Source: Anaerolineae bacterium (GTDB lineage: Bacteria; Chloroflexota; Anaerolineae; UBA1429). From it: a stretch of 33,849 nt of DNA. Below the pieces are notes generated by a model. That model searched no databases and was not told the DNA's origin. It saw only the letters and a list, made by a program, of their open reading frames with translations. How positions within the stretch are numbered: position 1 is the stretch's first letter; the number at the start of each line of letters is the position of its first letter. The stretch spans positions 1 to 33,849 of the forward strand of contig SLPC01000095.1 of the NCBI GenBank assembly GCA_007132185.1, read 5' to 3'. The position numbers and the translations under genes are program-made. This document shows positions 10,398 through 17,545 of this stretch, one piece after another.

Positions 10398-11375
10398 TCA
10401 GCCTCGGGCTACTTGATTGATCGACCGCAAGAGACGCTCTTGGCCCTTGGGAGGGCTGTCGTCAAAATGGGTCAGCAGGGTGAAATCTTTGTATCTTGTG
10501 ACCAGTTCCGCCCTGGTAAGGTTACGCAGAGCGTCTATGGAATAGTCTTGAACGGTGAACGATGCCATGATGGTGCCATGGACCACGGCGCGTCGCAGCC
10601 CCGCGATGGTGAGATCGTCCGTCTCGGCCAGATATCCCATGAACCCGGCGGCAAAGGTGTCACCGGCGCCCGTGGGGTCAACCACGCGCTCCAGGGGATA
10701 GGCGGGCGTGAGGAAAAAGCGCTCGCCGGTGCTTTTCCCGTGGGTCACCAGCATGGCACCATAGCGCCCACGCTTGACCACCAGCGCACGAGGTCCCAGA
10801 TCGAGAATGGCCTGGCTGGCGGCAATCAGGTTCGGCGCGTCGGCATACTGGAGCACTTCGGCCTCATTGAGGAGCACCACATCCACCATCGACATGGCCC
10901 GGGTCAGGGTAGCACGTGTTGCGCCCATCCAAAAGTTCATCGAGTCCAGGGCGGTCAGACGCGGGGCCTCCATCTGCGACAGGACGTGGATCTGCAGGTC
11001 CGGATCGATATTGGCGAGAAACACATAGGGTGTGTCGCGGTACTCTTGCGGGAGCTCGGGCTGGAAATCGGCAAAGACATTCAACCGCGTATCCAGCGTC
11101 TCGGCGTCGCTCAGATCCACGCCATAGCGCCCGCTCCAGGCAAAGGTCTCCCCCTCGACGAACTGCAACCCGCAGAGGTCAATGTCGCGGCTCTCGAAAA
11201 AGCGCACATGCTCCTCAGGGAAATCGGTGCCTACGACGCCCACCATGCGTACTCGGTCATAGAGGCTGGCCGCCGTCGCAAAATAGGTGCAAGCACCGCC
11301 AAGCAAGCGCGAGCGGCTGCCTGCGGGGGTCTCGATGTTGTCTACCGCAACCGAACCAACAACCAGGATGGTCAA
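10398..11375 (-). CDS. PfkB family kinase (candidate adenosine kinase)
   Basis: Ribokinase-fold kinase of 325 residues. It shows the N-terminal substrate segment with GGACTYFATAA (26-36) and the C-terminal PfkB signature DPTGAGDTFAAGF (233-245), in which D239 is the catalytic base. Start is a TTG at 11375, six bases after a GAGAGGAG site and 12 bases after the MetE-like stop. The substrate is not determined by motif. Its position immediately before ahcY, which releases adenosine, suggests it may phosphorylate adenosine to AMP and pull hydrolysis forward; this is inference from context. Alternative: a sugar or nucleoside kinase of other specificity. Confidence 0.88.
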   Translation of the reverse strand: MTILVVGSVAVDNIETPAGSRSRLLGGACTYFATAASLYDRVRMVGVVGTDFPEEHVRFFESRDIDLCGLQFVEGETFAWSGRYGVDLSDAETLDTRLNVFADFQPELPQEYRDTPYVFLANIDPDLQIHVLSQMEAPRLTALDSMNFWMGATRATLTRAMSMVDVVLLNEAEVLQYADAPNLIAASQAILDLGPRALVVKRGRYGAMLVTHGKSTGERFFLTPAYPLERVVDPTGAGDTFAAGFMGYLAETDDLTIAGLRRAVVHGTIMASFTVQDYSIDALRNLTRAELVTRYKDFTLLTHFDDSPPKGQERLLRSINQVARG

Positions 11376-11387
11376 GGCAAGCTCCTC

Positions 11388-12479
11388 TCAGGCTTCTTCT
11401 TCTGATGACGGCGAGGAAGGTTCATCCACGGGACTGTAACGATCGCGCAGGGCGAGCGAGACCGCCCGAGTTAGATCGAGCACCTGCTCAGCAAGCTCCA
11501 CGCTGAGGGCCGCCAAACTGGTGGACGGCGAAAGCATGCCCTGGGCGATCAACTGGTCGCGAGGGATGCCCGCTTCGATCAATAGCTCCATACCATCCTC
11601 CAGGCGACTTACCAAAGATTCGACGGTCTCTGAACGGGCCGGGGTGCCGGCAGGGATAATGCCCCACACAAGAATGCCGCCTCGCGCCAAAAACGCGCCG
11701 AGATCCTCAGCATAGTCCACCAGACTGGCCACATAGTCATAGGCATCAAAGCAAAGCAGATCTGTGGTGGTTCTGGCCAGTACGGACCAATCGGTCGCGC
11801 CGGAACAATAGATGCCCTTGAGGCCTTGGAGACTGGCAAACACATCCTCGAACAGATTGATGGTGTGCTCGGGGCTCAGGGCCACTGAGCTCGAGCCAAA
11901 GGAGGCCATATATGGTTCGTTGATGATCGTAATGGTGCGTGGGCAAAAGCTTGCCAACGCCTCCTCTTGCCAGGCCGCCTTGAGACGCAGATGCTTGGCG
12001 ACAGCATCTTCCATGACCTCATCATATAGAATGGGGCGGTGGTTTTGATCCACGATGGTATGGCCCCAGCTTACCGGCCCGGTAACCTCGCCGCGGATGG
12101 CCAGAGGCTCTTGCTGAAACGCGATATCTCCGCGCCGCAGGGTGTCCAGTGCCGCTGCGTAGGCGCCGCTGATACGCCCATAGTCCAAGTCGTCTTCCAG
12201 ATAGGCCAGGTATAGAGTTTCGAGCCCCCGGTCGATATCTTTGCGACGATCCACATAGATGGTGCCATCGTCCAACGTGATCCCGGGGAAACGCTCGCTA
12301 TACTGGGTGTACATGTTCTCCAGATAGCTCTTGCGTGGCAGACGGGGCCAGCAGGGAATCTCGGGAAAGCGGGTCAGCATGGCTTCCCACGCTTCGGCAA
12401 CCTCAGTATGAGGCAGTCCGCCAAACACCAGTGGCAGCCAGGCGAGATCGCTATGCGTGGGGCCAGACGTTTCGGTCAT
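11388..12479 (-). CDS. core-MetE-like (cobalamin-independent methionine synthase family) protein lacking zinc-ligand motifs
   Basis: The 363-residue protein matches only the C-terminal catalytic barrel of MetE, like the short core-MetE proteins of archaea and Dehalococcoides. EVTGPVSWG (131-139), INEPYMASFGSS (186-197), the GATDWS turn (227-232) and FDAYDY (244-249) are recognisable family blocks. Normally a His-x-Cys pair stands just before that turn and a Cys-Gly follows the SPS/TPS block. Here the first region reads YCS (224-226) and the second SPSTSL (318-322), so the His and both zinc-ligand cysteines appear replaced. First gene after the SAM-I riboswitch, with GGAAAGGA four bases before ATG 12479. 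It may be a diverged methyltransferase or a non-catalytic relative; calling it methionine synthase would be unsafe. Confidence 0.85.
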   Translation of the reverse strand: MTETSGPTHSDLAWLPLVFGGLPHTEVAEAWEAMLTRFPEIPCWPRLPRKSYLENMYTQYSERFPGITLDDGTIYVDRRKDIDRGLETLYLAYLEDDLDYGRISGAYAAALDTLRRGDIAFQQEPLAIRGEVTGPVSWGHTIVDQNHRPILYDEVMEDAVAKHLRLKAAWQEEALASFCPRTITIINEPYMASFGSSSVALSPEHTINLFEDVFASLQGLKGIYCSGATDWSVLARTTTDLLCFDAYDYVASLVDYAEDLGAFLARGGILVWGIIPAGTPARSETVESLVSRLEDGMELLIEAGIPRDQLIAQGMLSPSTSLAALSVELAEQVLDLTRAVSLALRDRYSPVDEPSSPSSEEEA

Positions 12480-12500
12480 GGGGTCCTTTCCGCGACAGGC

Positions 12501-12525
12501 AAAAAAAAGCTCCCGCCAGGGAGAC
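12501..12525 (-). terminator. riboswitch expression-platform terminator
   Basis: On the minus strand CTCCC and GGGAG flank a TGGC loop and are followed by C and eight T residues (12508-12501): a strong intrinsic terminator between the SAM-I aptamer and the first gene. This is the usual off switch of SAM-I riboswitches, formed when SAM is bound. Confidence 0.92.
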
Positions 12526-12536
12526 TGTGCGCAAAC

Positions 12537-12655
12537 CTCATCTTTCAGGCGCTCCCGGTCGCCTGCCGGAATTGGCACCAGAGCGGACGCCAAAGGCGTG
12601 ACCGTCAGGTTGCCGGGGCTTCACGGGGCCAGGTCCCTCCACCCCTCTTGATGAG
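12537..12655 (-). promoter_or_regulatory. SAM-I riboswitch (S box) aptamer
   Basis: Read on the minus strand, P1 is CTCATC (12655-12650) paired with GATGAG (12542-12537). Between them are the S-box core elements AAGAG, GGTGGAGGGACCTGGCCC, GTGAAGCCCCGGCAACC (kink-turn/pseudoknot side), a P3 hairpin ACGCC-TTT-GGCGT, the invariant GGTGCCAATTCC (J3/4), and a P4 hairpin CAGGCG/CGCCTG. It binds S-adenosylmethionine and, with the terminator just downstream, should switch off the MetE-like/PfkB/ahcY/metK operon when SAM is plentiful. Confidence 0.97.
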
Positions 12656-12686
12656 CGTCCCTATTTATTTCGCAGACAACGCGAGC

Positions 12687-12715
12687 ATGGTAGCACAGCC
12701 CCGTATAGGTGTCAA
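12687..12715 (-). promoter_or_regulatory. sigma70-like promoter of the SAM-cycle operon
   Basis: Minus strand: TTGACA (12715-12710), 17-base spacer, TACCAT (12692-12687). The transcript would begin near 12680, about 25 bases before the riboswitch P1 stem. Confidence 0.8.
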
Positions 12716-12886
12716 GCTTGGCGCGCCCCCGTCGGGCGAGTTGAGAGCCAAGGGTTGGGCGGCAGATGCCCTCGAATATGGCCGCGATCACGCCAGGCAA
12801 CATGATCCATGCGTCCAGTGGGCGCCTGTTCGTCCCGCGAGCCCGGCGATTACGCACAAAGAAGCGAACTCTGCCCTTTGGTCTGG

Positions 12887-12916
12887 TTGGACAACGTTGT
12901 CAGAGAGTGTTACAAT
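12887..12916 (+). promoter_or_regulatory. lacI promoter with overlapping palindromic operator
   Basis: TTGGAC (12887-12892) and TACAAT (12911-12916) are 18 bases apart. A perfect 12-base palindrome GACAACGTTGTC (12890-12901), with the central CG typical of LacI-family operators, overlaps the -35 element, suggesting autorepression. Motif match only. Confidence 0.55.
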
Positions 12917-12976
12917 GCCTGCGGCTCGCGTACCGCCAGGTACGGAACGACCGCCAACAGTAGAGGCGAGACAAGC

Positions 12977-14005
12977 ATGGCGCACAAGCGACCCACAATC
13001 AAAGATGTCGCGCAACAAGCGGGCGTGTCTTTCAAGACCGTCTCGCGCGTGATCAACGACCAGCGCGGCGTAAGCGACGAGGTCAAGGAGCGCGTGCGTG
13101 AGGCCATCGCCGAGTTGGGCTATGTGGTCAACTATTCCGCACGCTCACTGGCAGCTGGCGGTTCCTCGGTGGTGGGCGTCGTCATCCCGCGTTTGACCGA
13201 TCCCCGCAGCCTGGATCTTCTCTCTCATGTTGGCGAGGTGGCCGAGCGGCTGGAGTTGGGCATCATTGTGCTCACCCGTCCCATTCTCGATAGCGAGATC
13301 GGCTTTAGCCAGTTCATCGGTCACGGCATTGTGGGCTCGTTGATGCTCATGAGCCCGCGCTCGGTGAGCGCCTATCTCCCCTTTGTTCGCGCCCTCGACA
13401 TACCCACTGTGGTAGTGGAATCGCTGCTGGAAGACACCTCGCAGGGCACGGTGCCCTGTATCGCTTCGGACAACTATGGCGGCGCGCTGACGGCGGTTCG
13501 CTACCTGTGCGAGCTCGGCCATCGCCGCATTGCATATGTCTCGGGCACCGATGTAAGCCAGAACCGGTTGCGCTACCAGGGATATTGCGATGCGCTGCTA
13601 GAGGCCGATATCAAGGCAGACAAAGCGCTGGTGGAGCCGGGGCGTTGGAGCTGGCAATCGGGCTATGAGGCGGCGCAGACCCTGATAGAGATGCAGCAGC
13701 CCCCCACGGCGATCTTTTGCGCTAACGATACCATGGCTATGGGGGCCATGCTAGCCCTGAGGGAGCGCGGCTTGTGTGTGCCTGACGACATCTCTGTCAT
13801 GGGGTTCGATGACATTCCCGCCGCAGCCAATAGTCGGCCACCCCTGACGACAGTGCGTCAGCCCACTACCGAGATGGTGGAGCGCGCCTTTGGTCTCTTG
13901 CAACGTGCGAGGCAGGGAGAGCAGGTGGCTGCTGAGAATCAGATCCTGCCCACAGAACTGGTATTACGGGCGTCCTGTGGTCCCCCACCCCAAGAGACGG
14001 ACTAG
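12977..14005 (+). CDS. LacI family transcriptional regulator
   Basis: DNA-binding repressor of 342 residues. The N-terminal helix-turn-helix and hinge helix read [21 protein letters not shown] (split as residues 7-17 and 18-27), the standard LacI signature. A periplasmic-binding-protein-like effector domain follows, with [36 protein letters not shown] and [12 protein letters not shown] in the usual order. The frame is open further upstream, but ATG 12977 with GAGGCGAG before it gives the family N-terminus. It precedes the isomerase/kinase/aldolase genes on the same strand, so it probably controls them with a sugar or sugar-phosphate effector. The palindrome over its own promoter suggests autoregulation. 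Confidence 0.94.
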   Translation: MAHKRPTIKDVAQQAGVSFKTVSRVINDQRGVSDEVKERVREAIAELGYVVNYSARSLAAGGSSVVGVVIPRLTDPRSLDLLSHVGEVAERLELGIIVLTRPILDSEIGFSQFIGHGIVGSLMLMSPRSVSAYLPFVRALDIPTVVVESLLEDTSQGTVPCIASDNYGGALTAVRYLCELGHRRIAYVSGTDVSQNRLRYQGYCDALLEADIKADKALVEPGRWSWQSGYEAAQTLIEMQQPPTAIFCANDTMAMGAMLALRERGLCVPDDISVMGFDDIPAAANSRPPLTTVRQPTTEMVERAFGLLQRARQGEQVAAENQILPTELVLRASCGPPPQETD

Positions 14006-14038
14006 CCGATCAAGCAGACCAAACGCCCAGCGGGCGGC

Positions 14039-14067
14039 TTGCGTGCCCTGTCAGGGTGCGGGACAAT
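14039..14067 (+). promoter_or_regulatory. possible promoter of the sugar-catabolic operon
   Basis: TTGCGT (14039-14044) and GACAAT (14062-14067) are separated by 17 bases in the 118-base gap after lacI. The spacer contains a short palindrome CCCTGTCAGGG (14046-14056). The elements are imperfect, so read-through from lacI remains possible. Confidence 0.4.
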
Positions 14068-14123
14068 GTGCGAGTGGGATACGCCGGGTCAACTGACTCG
14101 GCCATCAAGAACTGGAGGAAGGC

Positions 14124-15572
14124 ATGAGCGTCAAGGTCAAGTTAGGTTTCGTTCCATCGTATCGGTTCTTTTTCAGCCCCTGGTGCGCCAAGATGCGCGA
14201 TGAAAGCCTGGAGGCACTGCGAAGCGTGGAGGGTGTCGAGGTCGTTGTGCCCGAGGCAGCGCCAGAGGGCGAGGAGCCGAACCCCGTGATGGGCACCACC
14301 CGCACCGGCGCGGTCAGTGGCCTGGACGAGGGACAGGGCATCGGCGAGTACTTTCGCCGAGAAGGTGTGGATGGCGTCGTTCTGTGCCCCCTTGACTTTG
14401 GCGACGAGCGCTCGGCCAGCAAGATCGCCGAGATTTTGGACGTCCCCGTGCTGCTCTATGCCACCAAAGAGCCGCTTGCGGTGGACAACGCCAGTCTGGC
14501 GCGCGTGTCTGACTCGTACTGCGGCAACCTTTCGATGGCTTCGGGCCTCTACCGTCGCGACATTCCCTTTCACTATGCAGGCATCTACTTTCCCGATGAG
14601 GAAGAGCTTCTGTACGAGTTCGAGACCTTTGCCGCGGCCGTGGCCGTTGTCAAGAGCCTCAAGGGAGCCCGCATCGGCCAGGTAGGCGTGCGTCCTGGCA
14701 CATTCGAGACTGTGGCCTATGATGAAGTGGCCATGATCAACAAGTTCCAGCAGAACGTGATCCCCGTCAACCTTTCGGACATCGTCGATCAGGCCAAGCG
14801 CTATGCGGATGACGACGCAGAGGTGTTGGCCCAGGTCGAGGATTTCCGCAACTCGGTGACCGAGGTGACCGTCTCGGAGGACTATCTCGTCAACGAGGCC
14901 AAGATGGAGCTGGCACTGACCAAGTTCTGGAACGATAACAAGCTCTCGGCTATGGCCGTCCAGTGCTGGCCGTCGATCCAGCGCGAAATGGGCATCTCCG
15001 TCTGTGCGCTGTATGGTCGCATGACCGAAAGCGAGATGCTGACCGCCTGTGAGGTCGACATCGTGGGCGCCCTCTCGATGATGGTCAACTACTATGCCGG
15101 GATGGGGCGCATCAAGCCGCATTTTATCGACTGGACCATCCAGCACCGCGAAAACGAGAACTGGCTGTTGGCGTGGCACTGTGGTAACGCGCCGGTGAGC
15201 CTGGCCGCCGACCCGGAAAAGACCGCGCTGCGCTCACGCCGCGACATGGTGGGTACCGAAGAGGCCATGGAGCAGGATGCGGCCGCCGGTCTTTACCAGT
15301 TCCAGATCAAGCCCGGACCTGTCACCTTCTGCCGGCTGGCCGAGTATAACGACGAATGGAAAATGCTCATCGCTACCGGTGAAATCGTCGCCAGTGAGGA
15401 AGAATTGGCCGGCACATGGTCGTGGGTAGAGGTACCGGATCACGCCGAGCTGTATCGGATCCTGGTGGAAGAAGGTTTTATCCATCACGCCAGCATGACT
15501 CACGGCGACCAGGTCGACGTACTGCTCGAGGTGTGCAAGTTCCTGGACATCGAGCCGGTTGTGGTGGCGTAG
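14124..15572 (+). CDS. L-fucose/L-arabinose isomerase-like protein, copy 1
   Basis: Metal-dependent aldose-ketose isomerase-like protein of 482 residues, in the broad FucI/AraA superfamily. Supporting features are the repeated Rossmann-like N-domain with GVDGVVLCPLDFGDE, the central AVQCWPS, the TACEVDIVGAL block (E310 and D312 are metal-ligand candidates), WHCGNAP (351-357), and a C-terminal FIHHASMTHGDQVDVL (452-467) with LDIEP, like the FucI C-domain. SD GGAGGAAGG precedes the ATG. It is strongly similar throughout to the second copy at 17546-19000, including an almost unchanged block from residue 333 to 357. The following kinase gene starts 12 bases later. True substrate unknown; do not read as L-fucose without assay. 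Confidence 0.85.
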   Translation: MSVKVKLGFVPSYRFFFSPWCAKMRDESLEALRSVEGVEVVVPEAAPEGEEPNPVMGTTRTGAVSGLDEGQGIGEYFRREGVDGVVLCPLDFGDERSASKIAEILDVPVLLYATKEPLAVDNASLARVSDSYCGNLSMASGLYRRDIPFHYAGIYFPDEEELLYEFETFAAAVAVVKSLKGARIGQVGVRPGTFETVAYDEVAMINKFQQNVIPVNLSDIVDQAKRYADDDAEVLAQVEDFRNSVTEVTVSEDYLVNEAKMELALTKFWNDNKLSAMAVQCWPSIQREMGISVCALYGRMTESEMLTACEVDIVGALSMMVNYYAGMGRIKPHFIDWTIQHRENENWLLAWHCGNAPVSLAADPEKTALRSRRDMVGTEEAMEQDAAAGLYQFQIKPGPVTFCRLAEYNDEWKMLIATGEIVASEEELAGTWSWVEVPDHAELYRILVEEGFIHHASMTHGDQVDVLLEVCKFLDIEPVVVA

Positions 15573-15584
15573 GATATCCGAACG

Positions 15585-16520
15585 ATGACACCTACTGTCG
15601 TTGGTGTAGGATTGGCCTGTCTGGACGTCTTGATCCGTCTGGGCGATATGCCCACCTGGGAGACGGGCGGGCGGATCAGTGCCTTTCGCTTTGACGGAGG
15701 CGGCCCCGTAGGCACGGCTATGGTGGCCGTGCAAAAGCTGGGCATCGAGGCCGGCTATGTGGGCTCCGCTGGGAACGACCGCGTGGCCGACCTCAAGATG
15801 TCCTTTTTGACCGAGTACAGCGTAGACGTGAGCCACGTTGTGCGTCGCGATAGCCCCGAGAGTCAGGTCGTGATCGTGTATGTGGATCAAGAGACCGGTG
15901 AGCGCACGTTCGCCGGTCTACGCAACCTGGGGATGGCCATGCTGGCACCCGAGGAGCTCGACCGCGACTATGTGCTCTCGGCCGACTTTTTGCATCTGGA
16001 TGGTTTCCACTATGAGGCCGCACTGCAGGCAGCTCGCTGGATGCAGGAGGTGGGCAAGACCGTCATCTTTGACGGAGGCAAGACATCGGCCAAGTCGCTA
16101 CCTCCGCAGATGACCGATGCCATCGGGCTGATCGATGTCCTCATCTGTGGTGAGGGCTTTGCCCAGGCACTGAGCGGTAAGCAGGATCTGTACGAGGCCG
16201 GAGAGGCCATCCTGGACATGGGCCCGCGGATCGTGGTGCAGACCCTGGGCGCGGAGGGGAGTGTCACGGTAACACGTGATGAACGCTTTCACACGCCGGC
16301 GTTTCCAGTGAATGTCATCGATACCACGGGCGCTGGCGACGTCTTTCATGGGGCCTACATCGTGGGCCTGCACCATGGCTGGCCGCTTGCTCAGGTCGCG
16401 CAGTTTGCGACGGCCGTGTCAGCCATCAAATGCACCGGGCTGGGAGGGCGCGGGCCTATCCCCAGCTATGATCAAGTCATAGCGTTCCTCGCGGAGCGCG
16501 ACATTTACCTGGAGGAGTAG
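15585..16520 (+). CDS. PfkB family ketose kinase, copy 1
   Basis: Ribokinase-family sugar kinase of 311 residues, probably phosphorylating the ketose made by the isomerase upstream. Early sugar-binding glycines are visible in FDGGGPVGTA (37-45), and the C-terminal signature is DTTGAGDVFHGAYIVGL (246-262) with catalytic D252. LICGEG and IVVQTLGAEGS are typical nucleotide-site strands. The start is an ATG 12 bases after isomerase 1, with AGGAT in the gap. The aldolase starts four bases after its stop, so the three genes form one operon. It is a clear paralogue of the kinase at 19009-19947. The phosphorylated position is not readable from sequence. Confidence 0.92.
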   Translation: MTPTVVGVGLACLDVLIRLGDMPTWETGGRISAFRFDGGGPVGTAMVAVQKLGIEAGYVGSAGNDRVADLKMSFLTEYSVDVSHVVRRDSPESQVVIVYVDQETGERTFAGLRNLGMAMLAPEELDRDYVLSADFLHLDGFHYEAALQAARWMQEVGKTVIFDGGKTSAKSLPPQMTDAIGLIDVLICGEGFAQALSGKQDLYEAGEAILDMGPRIVVQTLGAEGSVTVTRDERFHTPAFPVNVIDTTGAGDVFHGAYIVGLHHGWPLAQVAQFATAVSAIKCTGLGGRGPIPSYDQVIAFLAERDIYLEE

Positions 16521-16524
16521 ACAC

Positions 16525-17373
16525 ATGCCACTCGTATCGTTCGTCGATCAACTGAACCGCGCCAGGCGTGAAGGCTGGGGCATTCCCCTGTTCGATATCT
16601 TTGAGCGCCTGGGCACCGATGGCATCTATCTGGCCGCAGAGGCCAAGAATGCTCCGACCATCGTTGGCGTATATGGTGGCCTTTTCGACCGCCCTGGCGG
16701 CAAGGAGTTCTGCTCTTACTTTGTCAAGCGCTGCCAGACTTCTACGGTGCCCATGTCGGTCTATCTGGATCATGGTGACAGCTTTGAGCGCTGCATCCAG
16801 GCGCTGCACCTCGGGTTCACCGACGTGATGTACGATGGCTCGCAGCTCCCCATGGACGAGAACATTGCCACGACCAAGATGGTGGTGCGGGCAGCCCACG
16901 CCGTGGGCGCCGGCGTCGAGGCCGAGCTGGGCCACGTGGGGCGCGGTAGTGACTATGAGAGCTTTGGCAGCCGCCGCGAGGGCTTTACCAAGCCCGAGGA
17001 CGTAGAGCGCTTTATCGAAGAGACGGGCGTCGACTTTTTGGCCATCGCCATCGGCAGCGCTCACGGCCAGTACAAGGGCACGCCGGAGCTCGATTACGAG
17101 CTCTTGGCCGAGATCAGCAGCCGGGTGGATATCCCTCTGGTGATGCATGGTGGCTCGGGGCTCTCGGATGAGCAGTTCCAGACGGCCATTTCCAAGGGTA
17201 TCACCAAGGTCAACATCTTTACCGATCTTGCGATGGCAGCCGGGGCTAACCTGATCGAAGCGGCCCGGAGTGAAAGCCCGAACCTGATGGTCATGGCCAA
17301 CGCCGTCCGCGAGGGATTCCGCGTGCGATGCGAGCATTATCTCGATCTCTTTGGCGCGACAGACAAGGCCTAG
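16525..17373 (+). CDS. class II (zinc) ketose-bisphosphate aldolase
   Basis: Class II aldolase of 282 residues (FbaA/GatY/KbaY family), cleaving a ketose phosphate to DHAP and an aldehyde. Catalytic D82 and zinc ligand H83 stand in VYLDHGDSFE; E134 is in VEAELGHVG; zinc ligands H180 (GSAHGQYKG) and H208 (MHGGSG) are in place; KVNIFTD (228-234) is the phosphate/substrate strand. Length fits the shorter GatY/KbaY-type enzymes. ATG follows a GAGGAG site at the end of the kinase gene. As the only aldolase in the locus it probably serves both isomerase-kinase pairs. Substrate stereochemistry cannot be told. Confidence 0.93.
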   Translation: MPLVSFVDQLNRARREGWGIPLFDIFERLGTDGIYLAAEAKNAPTIVGVYGGLFDRPGGKEFCSYFVKRCQTSTVPMSVYLDHGDSFERCIQALHLGFTDVMYDGSQLPMDENIATTKMVVRAAHAVGAGVEAELGHVGRGSDYESFGSRREGFTKPEDVERFIEETGVDFLAIAIGSAHGQYKGTPELDYELLAEISSRVDIPLVMHGGSGLSDEQFQTAISKGITKVNIFTDLAMAAGANLIEAARSESPNLMVMANAVREGFRVRCEHYLDLFGATDKA

Positions 17374-17401
17374 CGCCGCGAGGGTCTTGGTAGAACGCGA
17401 G

Positions 17402-17432
17402 GGCGGCCCCGACGCATCTGGCGCAGGCCGCC
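17402..17432 (+). other. perfect 7-bp inverted repeat after the aldolase gene
   Basis: GGCGGCC (17402-17408) and GGCCGCC (17426-17432) can form a hairpin with a 17-base loop 29 bases after the aldolase stop. No T-run follows, so it may be an RNA-stability or partial termination element. A second inverted repeat, GCAGGC/GCCTGC (17501-17521), lies just before the ribosome site of isomerase 2. Confidence 0.4.
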
Positions 17433-17545
17433 TATGGCGCTTGCAAGGTCGACGCGTTCTGGGCTGTGGTGCATAATTCGCGCCGACCGTGACTAACGAG
17501 GCAGGCTCGATTCTGGCCTGCATAGTATGATTCTTGGAGGTATCT

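Larger units (their letters stand above)
12480..12976. other. 497-base divergent intergenic region
   Basis: Gene-free stretch between the SAM-cycle operon (minus) and lacI (plus). From left to right it holds the riboswitch terminator, the SAM-I aptamer and the operon promoter on the minus strand, then about 170 bases (12716-12886) where I see nothing convincing, then the lacI promoter with an overlapping palindrome. Reading frames extended through the aptamer are not genes. Confidence 0.8.

Noticed and set aside
12480-12593. N-terminal extension of the MetE-like gene
   Set aside because: The extra codons are the SAM-I aptamer and its terminator read as protein; the ATG at 12479 has its own ribosome site.
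12621-12857. Small minus-strand frame between the SAM operon promoter and lacI
   Set aside because: It runs through the promoter and aptamer and resembles no protein; no ribosome site.
14142-15179. Minus-strand 345-codon frame opposite isomerase 1
   Set aside because: Antisense shadow of a conserved isomerase duplicated elsewhere in the window.
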